DNA from: a virus
Strand: one strand, 5' to 3'
Virus record (IMG/VR): IMGVR_UViG_3300013126_001527
Location: 1-64,000 of that record
DNA length: 64,000 nucleotides
Shown here: piece after piece, positions 18,119-25,793 of the stretch
Layout of the letters: each line of letters starts with the position of its first letter
Numbering within the stretch: position 1 is the first letter of the stretch
The notes under the pieces: generated by a model
Databases searched by the model: none
Seen by the model: only the letters and a program-made list of their open reading frames with translations
What the model was told of the DNA's origin: nothing
Made by a program: the position numbers and the translations under genes

Positions 18119-19435
18119 ATGGATCAACCTTGGCAAGTAATTAGCGCATTAGAAACGCACAATCTCCGTACTAACAAAGAACAAATTATTGCCGCACAAA
18201 TCCAAAGTCAAAACACGGAATTTTTTGAAGGTTGTCGTCTTGCACTGGACAGTATGATTACTTTTGGTGTAAAACAAGTTTCAGAAAAAGATAAAGATGA
18301 AGGCCAAGGCCTTAGTTGGACGGGCTTTAAGCAACTAGCAGAAGCATTAGCCAATCGACAACTCACTGGCAACGATGCCCAAACAGCCATTGCCCACGCA
18401 CGTATGCGAGCAACTAAACAGCAATGGAATTTATGGTATCGACGTATCTTAATCAAAGACCTGCGCTGTGGTACTAGCGAAAAAACCATCAACAAAGTAG
18501 TGGAGAAATTAAATGCTAAAGATTACATTATTCCTGTGTTTACTTGTCAACTTGCTCATGATTCTGCCAATCACGAAACTAAAGTGGCAGGAGAAAAACT
18601 TGTTGAAGTTAAACTCGATGGAGTACGTGTTATTGCTATTGTCTATCCAAACGGCCTTGTTAGTCTTTTTAGCCGTAACGGTAAACAACTGGCAAACTTT
18701 CCATTGGTTGAGCAACAATTAGCCAAACACGCTATTTTCTTTGCAGAACCTGTGGTCCTTGACGGAGAAATTATGAGTGCTAGTTTTCAGGATCTAATGA
18801 AACAAGTACATCGTAAAAGTGGTGTAGCCAGTACTGATGCTGTATTGAACCTATTTGATATCCTTACCTTGCGTGAATTCCAGCAGGGTCAAGGAGAACA
18901 TCGGCAAATTGATCGCAGTTATAGTCTGCAGGCATGGTATAATCAATTTAAGGATCACATGCCTAATGTTACAGTAGTAGGGCAAGAACTAGTTGATTTG
19001 GATACACCAGAAGGACAAACTCGCTTTAAAGAGATCAATGCTACTGCTATTAGTGGCGGCTATGAGGGTATCATGATCAAAGATCCAACCGCAGTTTACG
19101 AATGCAAACGTAGTACTGCCTGGCTTAAACTTAAACCATTTATTGAAGTTAGTTTGGAGGTTGTAGATGTTGAAGAAGGCACTGGCAGAAATAGTGGCAA
19201 AATGGGGGCTCTGGCATGTCATGGGCAAGATGATGGCCGTGATATTATTGTTAATTGCGGAAGTGGGTTTACTGATAACGATCGTGCAGTTTATTGGGAA
19301 TCACGTGAGGAACTAATTGGACAGATTGTGGAAATTCGCGCTGACGCTGTCACGCAAAATCAAGACGGTACGTACTCGTTACGTTTTCCTAGGTTCCTCC
19401 GTTTTAGGGGTTTTGAAATTGGCGAAAAACTATAA
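18119..19435 (+). CDS. ATP-dependent DNA ligase
   Basis: 438 residues. The nucleotidyltransferase motif I is VEVKLDGV with adenylated Lys165. An N-terminal DNA-binding domain precedes it, including the conserved type LIKDLRCGTSEKTIN. Later motifs include DGEIM (motif III region), EGIMIKDP (motif IV) and WLKLKP (motif V), followed by an OB-fold C-terminal part. Size and order fit T4 gp30-type ligases. It seals nicks during phage replication and repair. Transcribed from its own consensus promoter; the small downstream gene overlaps by 17 bases. Confidence 0.9.
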   Translation: MDQPWQVISALETHNLRTNKEQIIAAQIQSQNTEFFEGCRLALDSMITFGVKQVSEKDKDEGQGLSWTGFKQLAEALANRQLTGNDAQTAIAHARMRATKQQWNLWYRRILIKDLRCGTSEKTINKVVEKLNAKDYIIPVFTCQLAHDSANHETKVAGEKLVEVKLDGVRVIAIVYPNGLVSLFSRNGKQLANFPLVEQQLAKHAIFFAEPVVLDGEIMSASFQDLMKQVHRKSGVASTDAVLNLFDILTLREFQQGQGEHRQIDRSYSLQAWYNQFKDHMPNVTVVGQELVDLDTPEGQTRFKEINATAISGGYEGIMIKDPTAVYECKRSTAWLKLKPFIEVSLEVVDVEEGTGRNSGKMGALACHGQDDGRDIIVNCGSGFTDNDRAVYWESREELIGQIVEIRADAVTQNQDGTYSLRFPRFLRFRGFEIGEKL

Positions 19436-19679
19436 ACTAGCACAAGACGCAAATAAAAGCGTAGTCTACGGTGCCTTGTTGGAAATAACAAAGAATCCCC
19501 GCTTATGGCGTCACAGTGATGTTGGGCGTGAGTATAGCTATCTGACTAAAGAAGGATATGAAGTTATTGGTGATCTTATGCAGGATATCTTACGAACTGT
19601 AGATGCATTAGACCAAAAAGTTGTTGAGCAAAAGGCCAAAGAAGTTGTTTGGAAAGAATTAGGCAAGGAACAAGAATAA
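19419..19679 (+). CDS. Small hypothetical protein downstream of ligase
   Basis: About 86 residues from an inferred TTG inside the ligase 3' end (MAKNYKLAQDANKSVVYGAL). Longer in-frame options further upstream would overlap the ligase by over 100 bases. Contains RLWRHSDVGREYSYLTKEGYEVIGDLM and a charged helical C-terminus. No family recognised. Confidence 0.5.
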   Translation: MAKNYKLAQDANKSVVYGALLEITKNPRLWRHSDVGREYSYLTKEGYEVIGDLMQDILRTVDALDQKVVEQKAKEVVWKELGKEQE

Positions 19680-19732
19680 TGTTATTAGGATGGGGCAGTG
19701 ACGCATTTAGACTATCAAAAGAAAGGAATCGT

Positions 19733-20008
19733 ATGATCTTAACACGCAATGAAATTATTGAAGCATTACAGGAACACAAATGCATAGTAAAGTTTACTAA
19801 AGTAAATGGCGAAGTACGTGAAATGCCCTGCACCTTACGAGAAGATATTGTGCCCAAATACGAACGCAAAACACCAATGAAAGATGCTACAGGTAAAAAT
19901 CAAAATGTTCTTAGTGTGTGGTGTTTAGACAAAAACGAATGGCGCAGTTTTAGGGTGGATAACGTACTTGAATTGCGATTAGATTTAGGCATGCCTATAG
20001 TAACGTAA
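19733..20008 (+). CDS. Small beta-barrel (WYL_2/DUF2693-like) protein
   Basis: 91 residues from the ATG at 19733, which has a GAAAGGAAT ribosome site; an upstream ATG at 19679 (TAATG overlap) is an alternative. The sequence LTRNEIIEALQEHKCIVKFTKVNGEVREMPCTL followed by LSVWCLDKNEWRSFRVDNV matches a small Sm/SH3-like fold found in many T4-like phages. Role unknown; nucleic-acid or protein regulation has been suggested for such folds. Confidence 0.6.
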   Translation: MILTRNEIIEALQEHKCIVKFTKVNGEVREMPCTLREDIVPKYERKTPMKDATGKNQNVLSVWCLDKNEWRSFRVDNVLELRLDLGMPIVT

Positions 20009-20035
20009 TTTTGGTAAAAATTTGATAAAAAGTGG

Positions 20036-20064
20036 TTGACAAAATCATTAACTGAGTATATAAT
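20036..20064 (+). promoter_or_regulatory. Sigma70 promoter
   Basis: TTGACA (20036-20041), 17-bp spacer, TATAAT (20059-20064), exact consensus. It drives a single small gene with a ~50-nt leader, closed by a terminator at 20396: a stand-alone strong early unit. Confidence 0.9.
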
Positions 20065-20122
20065 ATATGCTCATGCTTAGGAAAGCAGTTGTACTTTTAT
20101 TAAACTTTATGGAGATTTACGC

Positions 20123-20368
20123 ATGGCAAATTTAGCTAAAGTAACAAATCAAGTAGCATTCTTAGAAAAATACCTACGCGGTACAGGTAAATCATTAACA
20201 GCAGCTCAAGCAAAAGCAAACTACGGTATTGGTAACTTGTCAGCTCGTATGAGTGAGTTTCGTAAATGTGGATTGAATGTTAAGACTTCTGTTAATACAA
20301 CAGGTAAAACTGCTTACACTGTTACTGCTCGTGATTTAACTGGTTCACGTGCTAAGTATTTTTCTTAA
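20123..20368 (+). CDS. Small helix-turn-helix-like protein
   Basis: 81 residues, basic. QVAFLEKYLRGTGKSLTAAQ then ANYGIGNLSARMSEFRKCGLNV reads like a winged-helix domain: an N-terminal helix, a helix-turn-helix (TAAQAKANYGIGNLSARMSELR-type), then a beta hairpin. Similar small DNA-binding proteins are common in T4-like cyanophages. Its consensus promoter and private terminator suggest strong early expression, possibly as a transcription or genome-takeover factor (inference). Confidence 0.6.
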   Translation: MANLAKVTNQVAFLEKYLRGTGKSLTAAQAKANYGIGNLSARMSEFRKCGLNVKTSVNTTGKTAYTVTARDLTGSRAKYFS

Positions 20369-20395
20369 TATTAACGTTTAAGTTAATTATTCTTC

Positions 20396-20425
20396 AAAAA
20401 GCCCCTAATAGGGGCTTTTTGTTTT
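20396..20425 (+). terminator. Strong rho-independent terminator
   Basis: A 10-bp inverted repeat (AAAAAGCCCC / GGGGCTTTTT) with a 5-nt loop (20406-20410), followed by GTTTTA. It isolates the small helix-turn-helix gene. Confidence 0.9.
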
Positions 20426-20439
20426 ATAAGTAATAGTAT

Positions 20440-21189
20440 ATGAAGTTTATTAATCGATACCAATACGTAATATTCCAAATTTTAGCACATCTGGTTACAG
20501 CGTGGGCAGTGTTTGCCTTTCACTGGTCTGAATGGTTGCTGGCTATTCCTTTTTACTTTTTGCTAGTAGGAGTTGGTATTAGTATCACTTATCACAGACT
20601 ATGTACGCATCAAGCATATAAACATTTCCCTCATTGGTTAAAAATATTAGGACTTGTATTTGGCACAGCCAATGGTCAAGGTACTAGTATTGGGTGGGTT
20701 ACAAAACATGCACAGCATCACAGCAAGAGCGACACTGAACTAGATCCACATAGCCCACACTACGCTAACCCCTATAGACTATATTGGACTAATTTGATTC
20801 ATGGCGCCAATGTCAACCCAAAATATGGTATCACAGCACTACGCGATCCAATTCAAATTTGGTTTCACAAGTATTATTGGTTTGTAAACGCCGCATATGC
20901 AGGTCTTATGTGGCTTTTAGGTGTTGAATTTTTAGTATTTGGTTACTTTGTTCCGGCGGCTTTGGGTTGGTTTGTAACTGGATATGGGGTAGCCTGTGCT
21001 AGTCATCAACGAGGTTATATTAGCTACAACAACACTAAAGACCACAGCAGAAATAACATTTGGGTAGGATATTTGGTATTTGGTGAAGGGTACCAAAATA
21101 ATCATCATCGTTTTCCAAGTGACTGTGTACTAAGTAAACGTTGGTACGAAATTGATACCCTTGGGTGGTTATTTAAACGCTTCCGTTAA
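20440..21189 (+). CDS. Membrane fatty acid desaturase 1
   Basis: 249 residues, several hydrophobic helices. His boxes of the acyl-CoA/acyl-lipid delta-9 class: HRLCTH (52-57, HX4H) and HAQHH (90-94, HX2HH). The third box reads EGYQNNHHRFP (His222, His223), with Gln where many homologues have the first His. The enzyme would insert a double bond into membrane acyl chains using O2 and a host electron donor. It starts 15 bases after a terminator; the next gene converges on it and overlaps by four bases. Confidence 0.8.
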   Translation: MKFINRYQYVIFQILAHLVTAWAVFAFHWSEWLLAIPFYFLLVGVGISITYHRLCTHQAYKHFPHWLKILGLVFGTANGQGTSIGWVTKHAQHHSKSDTELDPHSPHYANPYRLYWTNLIHGANVNPKYGITALRDPIQIWFHKYYWFVNAAYAGLMWLLGVEFLVFGYFVPAALGWFVTGYGVACASHQRGYISYNNTKDHSRNNIWVGYLVFGEGYQNNHHRFPSDCVLSKRWYEIDTLGWLFKRFR

Positions 21190-21563
21190 AGCCCATCTGG
21201 ACGAGTTACATGTTCAATTTGTGTGTAACCTGTTAAATCAGGATTGTTAACGTCTTCTAAAACTAAAGTTTGCCCCGTTTCTGATTGATATGCATTAACT
21301 TCATCTATAGTGTCTGGAGTACCCCAACTTGGGATATACAGACGTGCTGTACTTTCATATTCATCAAAGAACGCATCGTCAGAGAACACATGATCGACTA
21401 CTAGCGTCAAATCAGTATCCGGATTGCCCTTCATGTATGTGGTAATCTTGCCTGTGTCGTTAAATCTTGAAATATTTTCTACTACTGTGTCAAAAAAGAC
21501 ATACATAGCCCAAACTGAATTAGTGTCGGGTCTAGTAAAAGTTCCTCTAATAGATTTTGCCAT
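21186..21563 (-). CDS. Hypothetical protein on minus strand
   Basis: 125 residues from the ATG at 21563 (MAKSIRGTFTRPDTNSVWAM), with an AAGGA ribosome site and a late-type box 25 nt upstream on the minus strand. Contains TVVENISRFNDTGKITTYMK, a Pro-Ser-Trp-Gly (IPSWGTP) element and an acidic C-terminus. No family recognised. Late-type control hints at a virion or assembly role. Confidence 0.55.
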   Translation of the reverse strand: MAKSIRGTFTRPDTNSVWAMYVFFDTVVENISRFNDTGKITTYMKGNPDTDLTLVVDHVFSDDAFFDEYESTARLYIPSWGTPDTIDEVNAYQSETGQTLVLEDVNNPDLTGYTQIEHVTRPDGL

Positions 21564-21588
21564 TTTAAAATCCTTAAAATATATCAAG

Positions 21589-21596
21589 TATTTATT
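21589..21596 (-). promoter_or_regulatory. Late promoter-like box (minus strand)
   Basis: Read on the minus strand this is AATAAATA followed by C, 25 nt before the ATG at 21563, the same spacing as the plus-strand late boxes. Confidence 0.45.
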
Positions 21597-21605
21597 ATTT
21601 TTTGA

Positions 21606-21634
21606 TTGACTTTTTTATGTTTTGATAGTATAAT
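21606..21634 (+). promoter_or_regulatory. Sigma70 promoter for SleB-type hydrolase
   Basis: TTGACT (21606-21611), 17-bp spacer, TATAAT (21629-21634). It lies ~20 bp before the start at 21655 and back-to-back with the minus-strand late box. Confidence 0.8.
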
Positions 21635-21654
21635 TGCTACTGTTAATAATAATT

Positions 21655-22251
21655 ATGGCACACATTATGGCAACTACTAAAACATATTTGGCTATTGGCG
21701 CGGCTGTATTCGTAGGTAACGTCTTGTATCATGCGATCGATAATGGCAGTGAGCGTATCAGCAACGTAGAGGAACAGGTCGCTGAAATGCGTGAAGAAGT
21801 TGAAGAACTTAAGCAGGTGGTTCTTGCGCACACTCCTATACATGTAAAATACAACAAAGATGACGTTGAATGTTTAGCTCGCAATATCTATTGGGAAGCC
21901 GGGGTTGAGGATATGATGGGTAAAATTGCTGTAGGTAACGTTACAATCAACCGAGTAAAAGCTCGTTATTGGGGTACACATATCTGTGATGTTGTATATA
22001 GCAAGGATCAATTTAGTTGGACTAAAGAAAGAAAACGTGCCTGGGTCAAATTGCAAGGACAAGCATGGAGAGACAGCCGGGCTGCAGCCCATGCGGTATT
22101 GGATGGCATTAGCGTAAAGCAATTAAACAAGGCCTTGTATTATCATGCAGATTATGTTAAGCCTAAATGGCGAGATAAAGACAAGCAAGTGACCCAAATT
22201 GGGAGACATATTTTCTATACACAAGCAAAGGACACAAATATCAAGTTATGA
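21655..22251 (+). CDS. Membrane-anchored SleB-type cell wall hydrolase
   Basis: 198 residues from the first ATG after the promoter (a second ATG at 21667 is possible). An N-terminal hydrophobic anchor (TYLAIGAAVFVGNVLY) is followed by a short coiled coil (ERISNVEEQVAEMREEVEEL). The hydrolase domain has ARNIYWEAGVEDM with the candidate catalytic Glu81, then VGNVTINRV and DQFSWT. SleB/CwlJ-type enzymes cleave peptidoglycan glycan strands. The signal-anchor layout suggests periplasmic display from the inner membrane. Early-type promoter, so possibly not the main lysin; host wall remodelling is an alternative. Confidence 0.75.
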   Translation: MAHIMATTKTYLAIGAAVFVGNVLYHAIDNGSERISNVEEQVAEMREEVEELKQVVLAHTPIHVKYNKDDVECLARNIYWEAGVEDMMGKIAVGNVTINRVKARYWGTHICDVVYSKDQFSWTKERKRAWVKLQGQAWRDSRAAAHAVLDGISVKQLNKALYYHADYVKPKWRDKDKQVTQIGRHIFYTQAKDTNIKL

Positions 22252-22709
22252 AATATTTTAGTTACGGAATGAACACTAATTTAAGTAGCATGGCCATGCG
22301 ATGCCCCAAAGCTCGCAGTCTTGGCGCCACTGTACTACCGCATTATCAATTTGAATTTAAAAGTTTTGCCACAGTTACTCCAAAAATGGATCACAAAGTT
22401 GAAGGTGTTCTTTGGGAAATCTCTGATGAATGTGAACGTAGTTTGGACCGTTTAGAAGGCTATCCAATTTACTATGGTAAAATTATTGTTTGGGTTGAGT
22501 ATGAGGGTCAACTGGTCCCTTGTATGACTTACTTAATGTACCCGGAAGAAGAATACAACTACCCTAGTCAAAGTTATGTAGACATGCTTACAGAAGGGTA
22601 CACATCACACGGTATCAGCTTAGACCAAATCAATTGGGCACTAGTACAGATAGATGACCTAAATGGTAATACCTGGTTGACAGGTAAAGAAGTAAATTAT
22701 ATAGTATAA
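22248..22709 (+). CDS. Gamma-glutamylcyclotransferase-like protein
   Basis: 153 residues, start overlapping the previous stop (ATGA). The GGCT-like fold is marked by an N-terminal YGMN motif (6-9), the substrate-binding loop position, and SLDRLEGYP with candidate catalytic Glu70. Members release 5-oxoproline from gamma-glutamyl peptides or amines. The substrate is unknown; glutathione or gamma-glutamylamine turnover is possible. Confidence 0.7.
   Translation: MKYFSYGMNTNLSSMAMRCPKARSLGATVLPHYQFEFKSFATVTPKMDHKVEGVLWEISDECERSLDRLEGYPIYYGKIIVWVEYEGQLVPCMTYLMYPEEEYNYPSQSYVDMLTEGYTSHGISLDQINWALVQIDDLNGNTWLTGKEVNYIV
22677..22705 (+). promoter_or_regulatory. Sigma70 promoter inside GGCT gene
   Basis: TTGACA (22677-22682), 17-bp spacer, TATAGT (22700-22705), lying in the 3' end of the upstream gene and ~21 bp before the next start at 22727, which also has a strong AAGGAG site. 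Confidence 0.7.
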
Positions 22710-22726
22710 GTATCAAGGAGACACAT

Positions 22727-23584
22727 ATGGCCACTGAGCAACAAAAAGAAGAGTTGATGCAGACTCTTAAATTTACGCCGCGTAACTATAAAATTGAAAT
22801 TTGGGGTTATGGTGGAGAAATTTATTGGGGTCCGGTTGACCGTAAAATCTACGACTTGTTCAAAGAAAAATCAATCGATATTGAGCAGTACGCAGGTGGT
22901 TGGGATGACGACATGTGGGCAGATATTCCAGCAGACATGCGTCCATTTGAACCAGGTAGTGCTTATGAGTGTGATTATGGGTGTCATTTGAGCGGTGCTA
23001 CCTTTGACGAAAGTAGTTACGTAACTGTCTACGATGAAAATGGTGAGCAGGTTTGGCAAAGTAGCCTAGACAGTGTGGCCCTTGCTGAACACGGGGTAGG
23101 ATACGATTGCATTGATGAGAAGTATGTCAATGACTACGAACCAGGCACTGTAGTGTTTATGGGTGCGCAGGGTGAAAAAGGACTATTTTTTGGTAACGAG
23201 TTTGAAATTAAATCGCCGTTTGATCCTAGCAAGCTACAGATTAACTATGAAGACTGTGACGGCTGGATGCTGACCAGCAGTGTAAGTTATGATGGCCAAG
23301 ACATTGACGGCAATGACTACGATACCACAGGTAAGTGGGGTGAGAACAAGTGGCTCATCATTGGTAGTGATGAAGAAGTCTATGATGGCGTAGAACGTGA
23401 CGAAGAATCCTATGAAGATACTAGCGATGATGACGAAGAAATTACATTAGATGATTGGGATCCTACCGCAGAGTTAGATAAGATTGAAGTTCCTAAAGTA
23501 GATAATACGTTCCCCATGCAGGATGGTGATGGTGAACCGTTGGACGACCCAGACAGTTCATCAAAGGGTAAGTGGCCATTCTAA
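22727..23584 (+). CDS. Acidic hypothetical protein
   Basis: 285 residues with AAGGAGA ribosome site. The N-terminal ~200 residues are Trp/Tyr-rich and acidic (KIEIWGYGGEIYWGPVDRK, GWDDDMWADIPADMRPFEPG). The C-terminal third is strongly acidic and low complexity (DEESYEDTSDDDEEITLDDWD), ending KGKWPF. Negative charge could mimic DNA or bind basic partners (speculative). No family recognised. Confidence 0.6.
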   Translation: MATEQQKEELMQTLKFTPRNYKIEIWGYGGEIYWGPVDRKIYDLFKEKSIDIEQYAGGWDDDMWADIPADMRPFEPGSAYECDYGCHLSGATFDESSYVTVYDENGEQVWQSSLDSVALAEHGVGYDCIDEKYVNDYEPGTVVFMGAQGEKGLFFGNEFEIKSPFDPSKLQINYEDCDGWMLTSSVSYDGQDIDGNDYDTTGKWGENKWLIIGSDEEVYDGVERDEESYEDTSDDDEEITLDDWDPTAELDKIEVPKVDNTFPMQDGDGEPLDDPDSSSKGKWPF

Positions 23585-23940
23585 TGTCGATATATACAGC
23601 AACTAATAGTCCTAATTACAGTAACGTAATTGTTGGTGGCAGTCTAACTGCTACTACAGCCAACCATAACAGTGTGATTACTGTGTCCAACGGTACAGGC
23701 GCTACTTGGAGTAATCAAGCCAGAACTACTGCCAAAGGGCAACTACACCTAGAAGGTCCAGATGCTGACTTGGTTATCAATGGTGTTAAGCTCAGTGACA
23801 TCTTAAATGGCATTACTGCTAGACTTAGTATCCTACAGCCTAAACCAGAACTGCTTGAAAAGTACGAAAACCTACGTCAAGCATACGAGCATTATAAAAC
23901 CCTAGAAGCCTTGCTACATGAAGAATCAACTTCTAAATAG
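23584..23940 (+). CDS. Conserved phage hypothetical with C-terminal helix
   Basis: 118 residues from the ATG overlapping the previous stop (TAATG). N-terminal Thr/Asn-rich beta stretch, then GQLHLEGPDADLVINGVKLSDIL and a helical end (RLSILQPKPELLEKYENLRQAYEHYKTLEALL). The DADL-INGV-L-D-L-----RL-IL-P-PELE pattern recurs in T4-like marine phages. Function unknown. Confidence 0.6.
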   Translation: MSIYTATNSPNYSNVIVGGSLTATTANHNSVITVSNGTGATWSNQARTTAKGQLHLEGPDADLVINGVKLSDILNGITARLSILQPKPELLEKYENLRQAYEHYKTLEALLHEESTSK

Positions 23941-24115
23941 CAATTACGTACTGGACGTTCGAGGCGAAGCTATCAATCAAGTTGATGAGTGGGTCAATCT
24001 TCATTTAACCAAAGATGAAGATTATACCTACATGCTGTCTGATGTATTTCCTCCCCGTTTTAGGTACTATTTTAAGTGCCCGCAACAGCATTTAATGGCC
24101 ACACTTAAGTCTTGA
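23918..24115 (+). CDS. Small hypothetical protein
   Basis: 65 residues, starting within the previous gene (23-base overlap). YVLDVRGEAINQVDEWVNLHL, then DVFPPRFRYYFKCPQQHLMATLKS. Ends just before a consensus promoter. No family recognised. Confidence 0.45.
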   Translation: MKNQLLNSNYVLDVRGEAINQVDEWVNLHLTKDEDYTYMLSDVFPPRFRYYFKCPQQHLMATLKS

Positions 24116-24140
24116 CATTTTGGTTAAATGGTGCTATAAT
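24112..24140 (+). promoter_or_regulatory. Sigma70 promoter
   Basis: TTGACA (24112-24117), 17-bp spacer, TATAAT (24135-24140), exact consensus, 32 bp before the start at 24173. The -35 overlaps the previous stop codon. Confidence 0.9.
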
Positions 24141-24172
24141 AGCATTAAATAATACAAAAGAGAGCTAGAATT

Positions 24173-24514
24173 ATGTCAATTTTACAGGCACTTTTACAAA
24201 CGTATATCTTTATTAGTGTAGCTTTTACCACGTTCTTCTTAATTGGTTTGATTAGAAATTTATACAAAGCTCTTAAAAAAGACGAAGCTGCAGAAGTACT
24301 TGAAAAAGTTAAAAATCAACTGAAATTAGTCTACATTGAACAGGACTGTGGTATGTTTCATTTGTATGACAAAACTACTAATTGTTTCATTGCCCAAGGG
24401 TACACAGAAGATGAAATGTGGGCTACAGCCAAGTTGAATTTTCCTAAACAAGAGTTTATAATAGAAGGTGAAAATGGTAAGGCCGTTCTTGTTTCAGTAA
24501 AGGATATAAAATAA
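24173..24514 (+). CDS. Small membrane-anchored hypothetical protein
   Basis: 113 residues. One N-terminal transmembrane helix (about 5-27, LLQTYIFISVAFTTFFLIGL) followed by a basic patch (RNLYKALKK) and a soluble domain with LVYIEQDCGMFHLYDKTTNCFIAQG. Orientation by positive-inside favours a cytoplasmic soluble domain. First gene of an early-type operon. Confidence 0.6.
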   Translation: MSILQALLQTYIFISVAFTTFFLIGLIRNLYKALKKDEAAEVLEKVKNQLKLVYIEQDCGMFHLYDKTTNCFIAQGYTEDEMWATAKLNFPKQEFIIEGENGKAVLVSVKDIK

Positions 24515-24936
24515 TGACCATGCATCTACTACCGCCTATGTATTCAACTACCGGCAAAAAGCGAGGCAAGCAGAAACACCGTACAGCAGAAAGTGCTAAC
24601 AAGGCACGACGTAATGCTGAATCATGGCAACAACTATTGGAGAAATATGATGTTAAACCCAGTAAAGTGGTGGTGGAGAAATCTAGGTCCAGCAGAACAA
24701 CTGCTGGTAAAAGTGTGGCTGTTCCTAGGTATGATTGGCGTAGCCGTATTGATCCTAGTCGCCTTACTGACAGCATTCCTAGCCGTGACACAGGTGTCAG
24801 TGTAGCGGCTCGTCCAGCAGACAAAGTTTATACTGGTGATGCCATGTTAGGTGTTAGTGTCTTACACAAGTCAAATGGTATTCCGGTATTCCGTCAAGAA
24901 GATGCTGTGGATATTGCTAAGATGCGGAGAGGATAA
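24514..24936 (+). CDS. Basic hypothetical protein
   Basis: 140 residues, start overlapping the previous stop. Arg/Lys/Ser-rich (KKRGKQKHRTAESANKARRN, RYDWRSRIDPSRL) with a C-terminal MLGVSVLHKSNGIPVFRQED-type ending. Similar small basic proteins occur in many large phages. Nucleic-acid binding is plausible from charge only. Confidence 0.5.
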   Translation: MTMHLLPPMYSTTGKKRGKQKHRTAESANKARRNAESWQQLLEKYDVKPSKVVVEKSRSSRTTAGKSVAVPRYDWRSRIDPSRLTDSIPSRDTGVSVAARPADKVYTGDAMLGVSVLHKSNGIPVFRQEDAVDIAKMRRG

Positions 24937-25124
24937 TGCGTAAAATTATTGGTTGGGTACTAAGTTGGACCCTATATTGGTTAGGTGATCTTGTGAGTAA
25001 ACCTATGAATTGGTTTGAGTGGGCATGGTGGTTATATCCTGTGTACAATCGCTTAATGAATTGGAGTTATGACATACAAGAATGGAGCGGGAACACAGGT
25101 CCATGGAAAAAATCAAATGGGTGA
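24936..25124 (+). CDS. Small Trp-rich membrane-associated protein
   Basis: 62 residues with about ten Trp (MRKIIGWVLSWTLYWLGDLV, WFEWAWWLYPVYNRLMNW). An N-terminal amphipathic or transmembrane segment is likely. Overlaps the start of the next gene. Function unknown. Confidence 0.5.
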   Translation: MRKIIGWVLSWTLYWLGDLVSKPMNWFEWAWWLYPVYNRLMNWSYDIQEWSGNTGPWKKSNG

Positions 25125-25542
25125 TGAGTGGAAAGAATACTATCGAGAAGTAACGGAGGACATGGGTTTGGGTAAAGACGAAGTGGCTAAAATGCTTATG
25201 GATATGTACGATAGTAAAAATCGCAGTTGGATGTATGCCAGTGACGAGGAAGACCTTGAGATTACAGAAGCATACTATGAAGATGAAGAAAGTGTTGACG
25301 CAGAGTATGCTACCATCCTAATGGACGAACTTACTGAGAACGGGCTAGACTCACACATCTTACTCAAATATCCAAAGATTGCCGATTGGTGGGGTGGTAT
25401 ACTTAAAGAACGCAAAAAGAAAGCAGAAGCACTGCGTAAACGTGAAGAAGCACGTCGTAAGAAGGAAGAAGACGCACGTGCTCGTGAGTCGTTGCTAGCA
25501 CGCCTAACCCCAGAAGAAAAGCGTTTATTAGGAGTCAAATAA
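25117..25542 (+). CDS. Charged helical hypothetical protein
   Basis: 141 residues from the ATG at 25117 (an earlier in-frame ATG at 25069 would overlap the previous gene by 56 bases). Acidic N-terminal half (DEEDLEITEAYYEDEESVD) and a long basic coiled coil (LKERKKKAEALRKREEARRKK) ending TPEEKRLLGVK. No family recognised. Confidence 0.5.
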   Translation: MGDEWKEYYREVTEDMGLGKDEVAKMLMDMYDSKNRSWMYASDEEDLEITEAYYEDEESVDAEYATILMDELTENGLDSHILLKYPKIADWWGGILKERKKKAEALRKREEARRKKEEDARARESLLARLTPEEKRLLGVK

Positions 25543-25548
25543 GTTGTT

Positions 25549-25556
25549 AATAAATA
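25549..25556 (+). promoter_or_regulatory. Late promoter-like box AATAAATA
   Basis: One mismatch from TATAAATA, 21 nt before the IF-1 TTG start and seven bases after the previous stop. It suggests that IF-1 and the second desaturase form a late unit, unlike the preceding early-type genes. Confidence 0.45.
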
Positions 25557-25577
25557 GAGTATTAAAGGAAGTATAGT

Positions 25578-25793
25578 TTGGCCAAAGAAGACGTATTAAA
25601 ATTTACCGGCACAGTTGATGAAGTATTAGGCAACAGCATGTTCCGTGTTACATTAGAAAATGGACATAAAGTTGTGGCATATATCGGCGGTAAAATGCGT
25701 ATGCACACTATTAAAATTATTATGGGTGACACTGTAGAAGTTGAAATGACCCCATATGATCTAACTAAGGCACGTATTGTTTACAGAAAGTAA
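25578..25793 (+). CDS. infA: Translation initiation factor IF-1 homologue
   Basis: 71 residues, the full length of bacterial IF-1. The sequence opens [20 protein letters not shown], carries [21 protein letters not shown], and ends [14 protein letters not shown], matching the OB-fold family throughout. IF-1 binds the ribosomal A site on the 30S subunit and helps start selection. The start is TTG with an AAAGGAAG ribosome site; no ATG is available at the family's N-terminus. The downstream desaturase start overlaps the stop. The similarity to proteobacterial IF-1 suggests capture from a host. Confidence 0.92.
   Translation: MAKEDVLKFTGTVDEVLGNSMFRVTLENGHKVVAYIGGKMRMHTIKIIMGDTVEVEMTPYDLTKARIVYRK

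Noticed and set aside
19317-19679. Longer version of the gene after ligase, starting inside the ligase
   Set aside because: It would overlap the ligase by more than 100 bases; a TTG at 19419 gives a short overlap like other pairs here.
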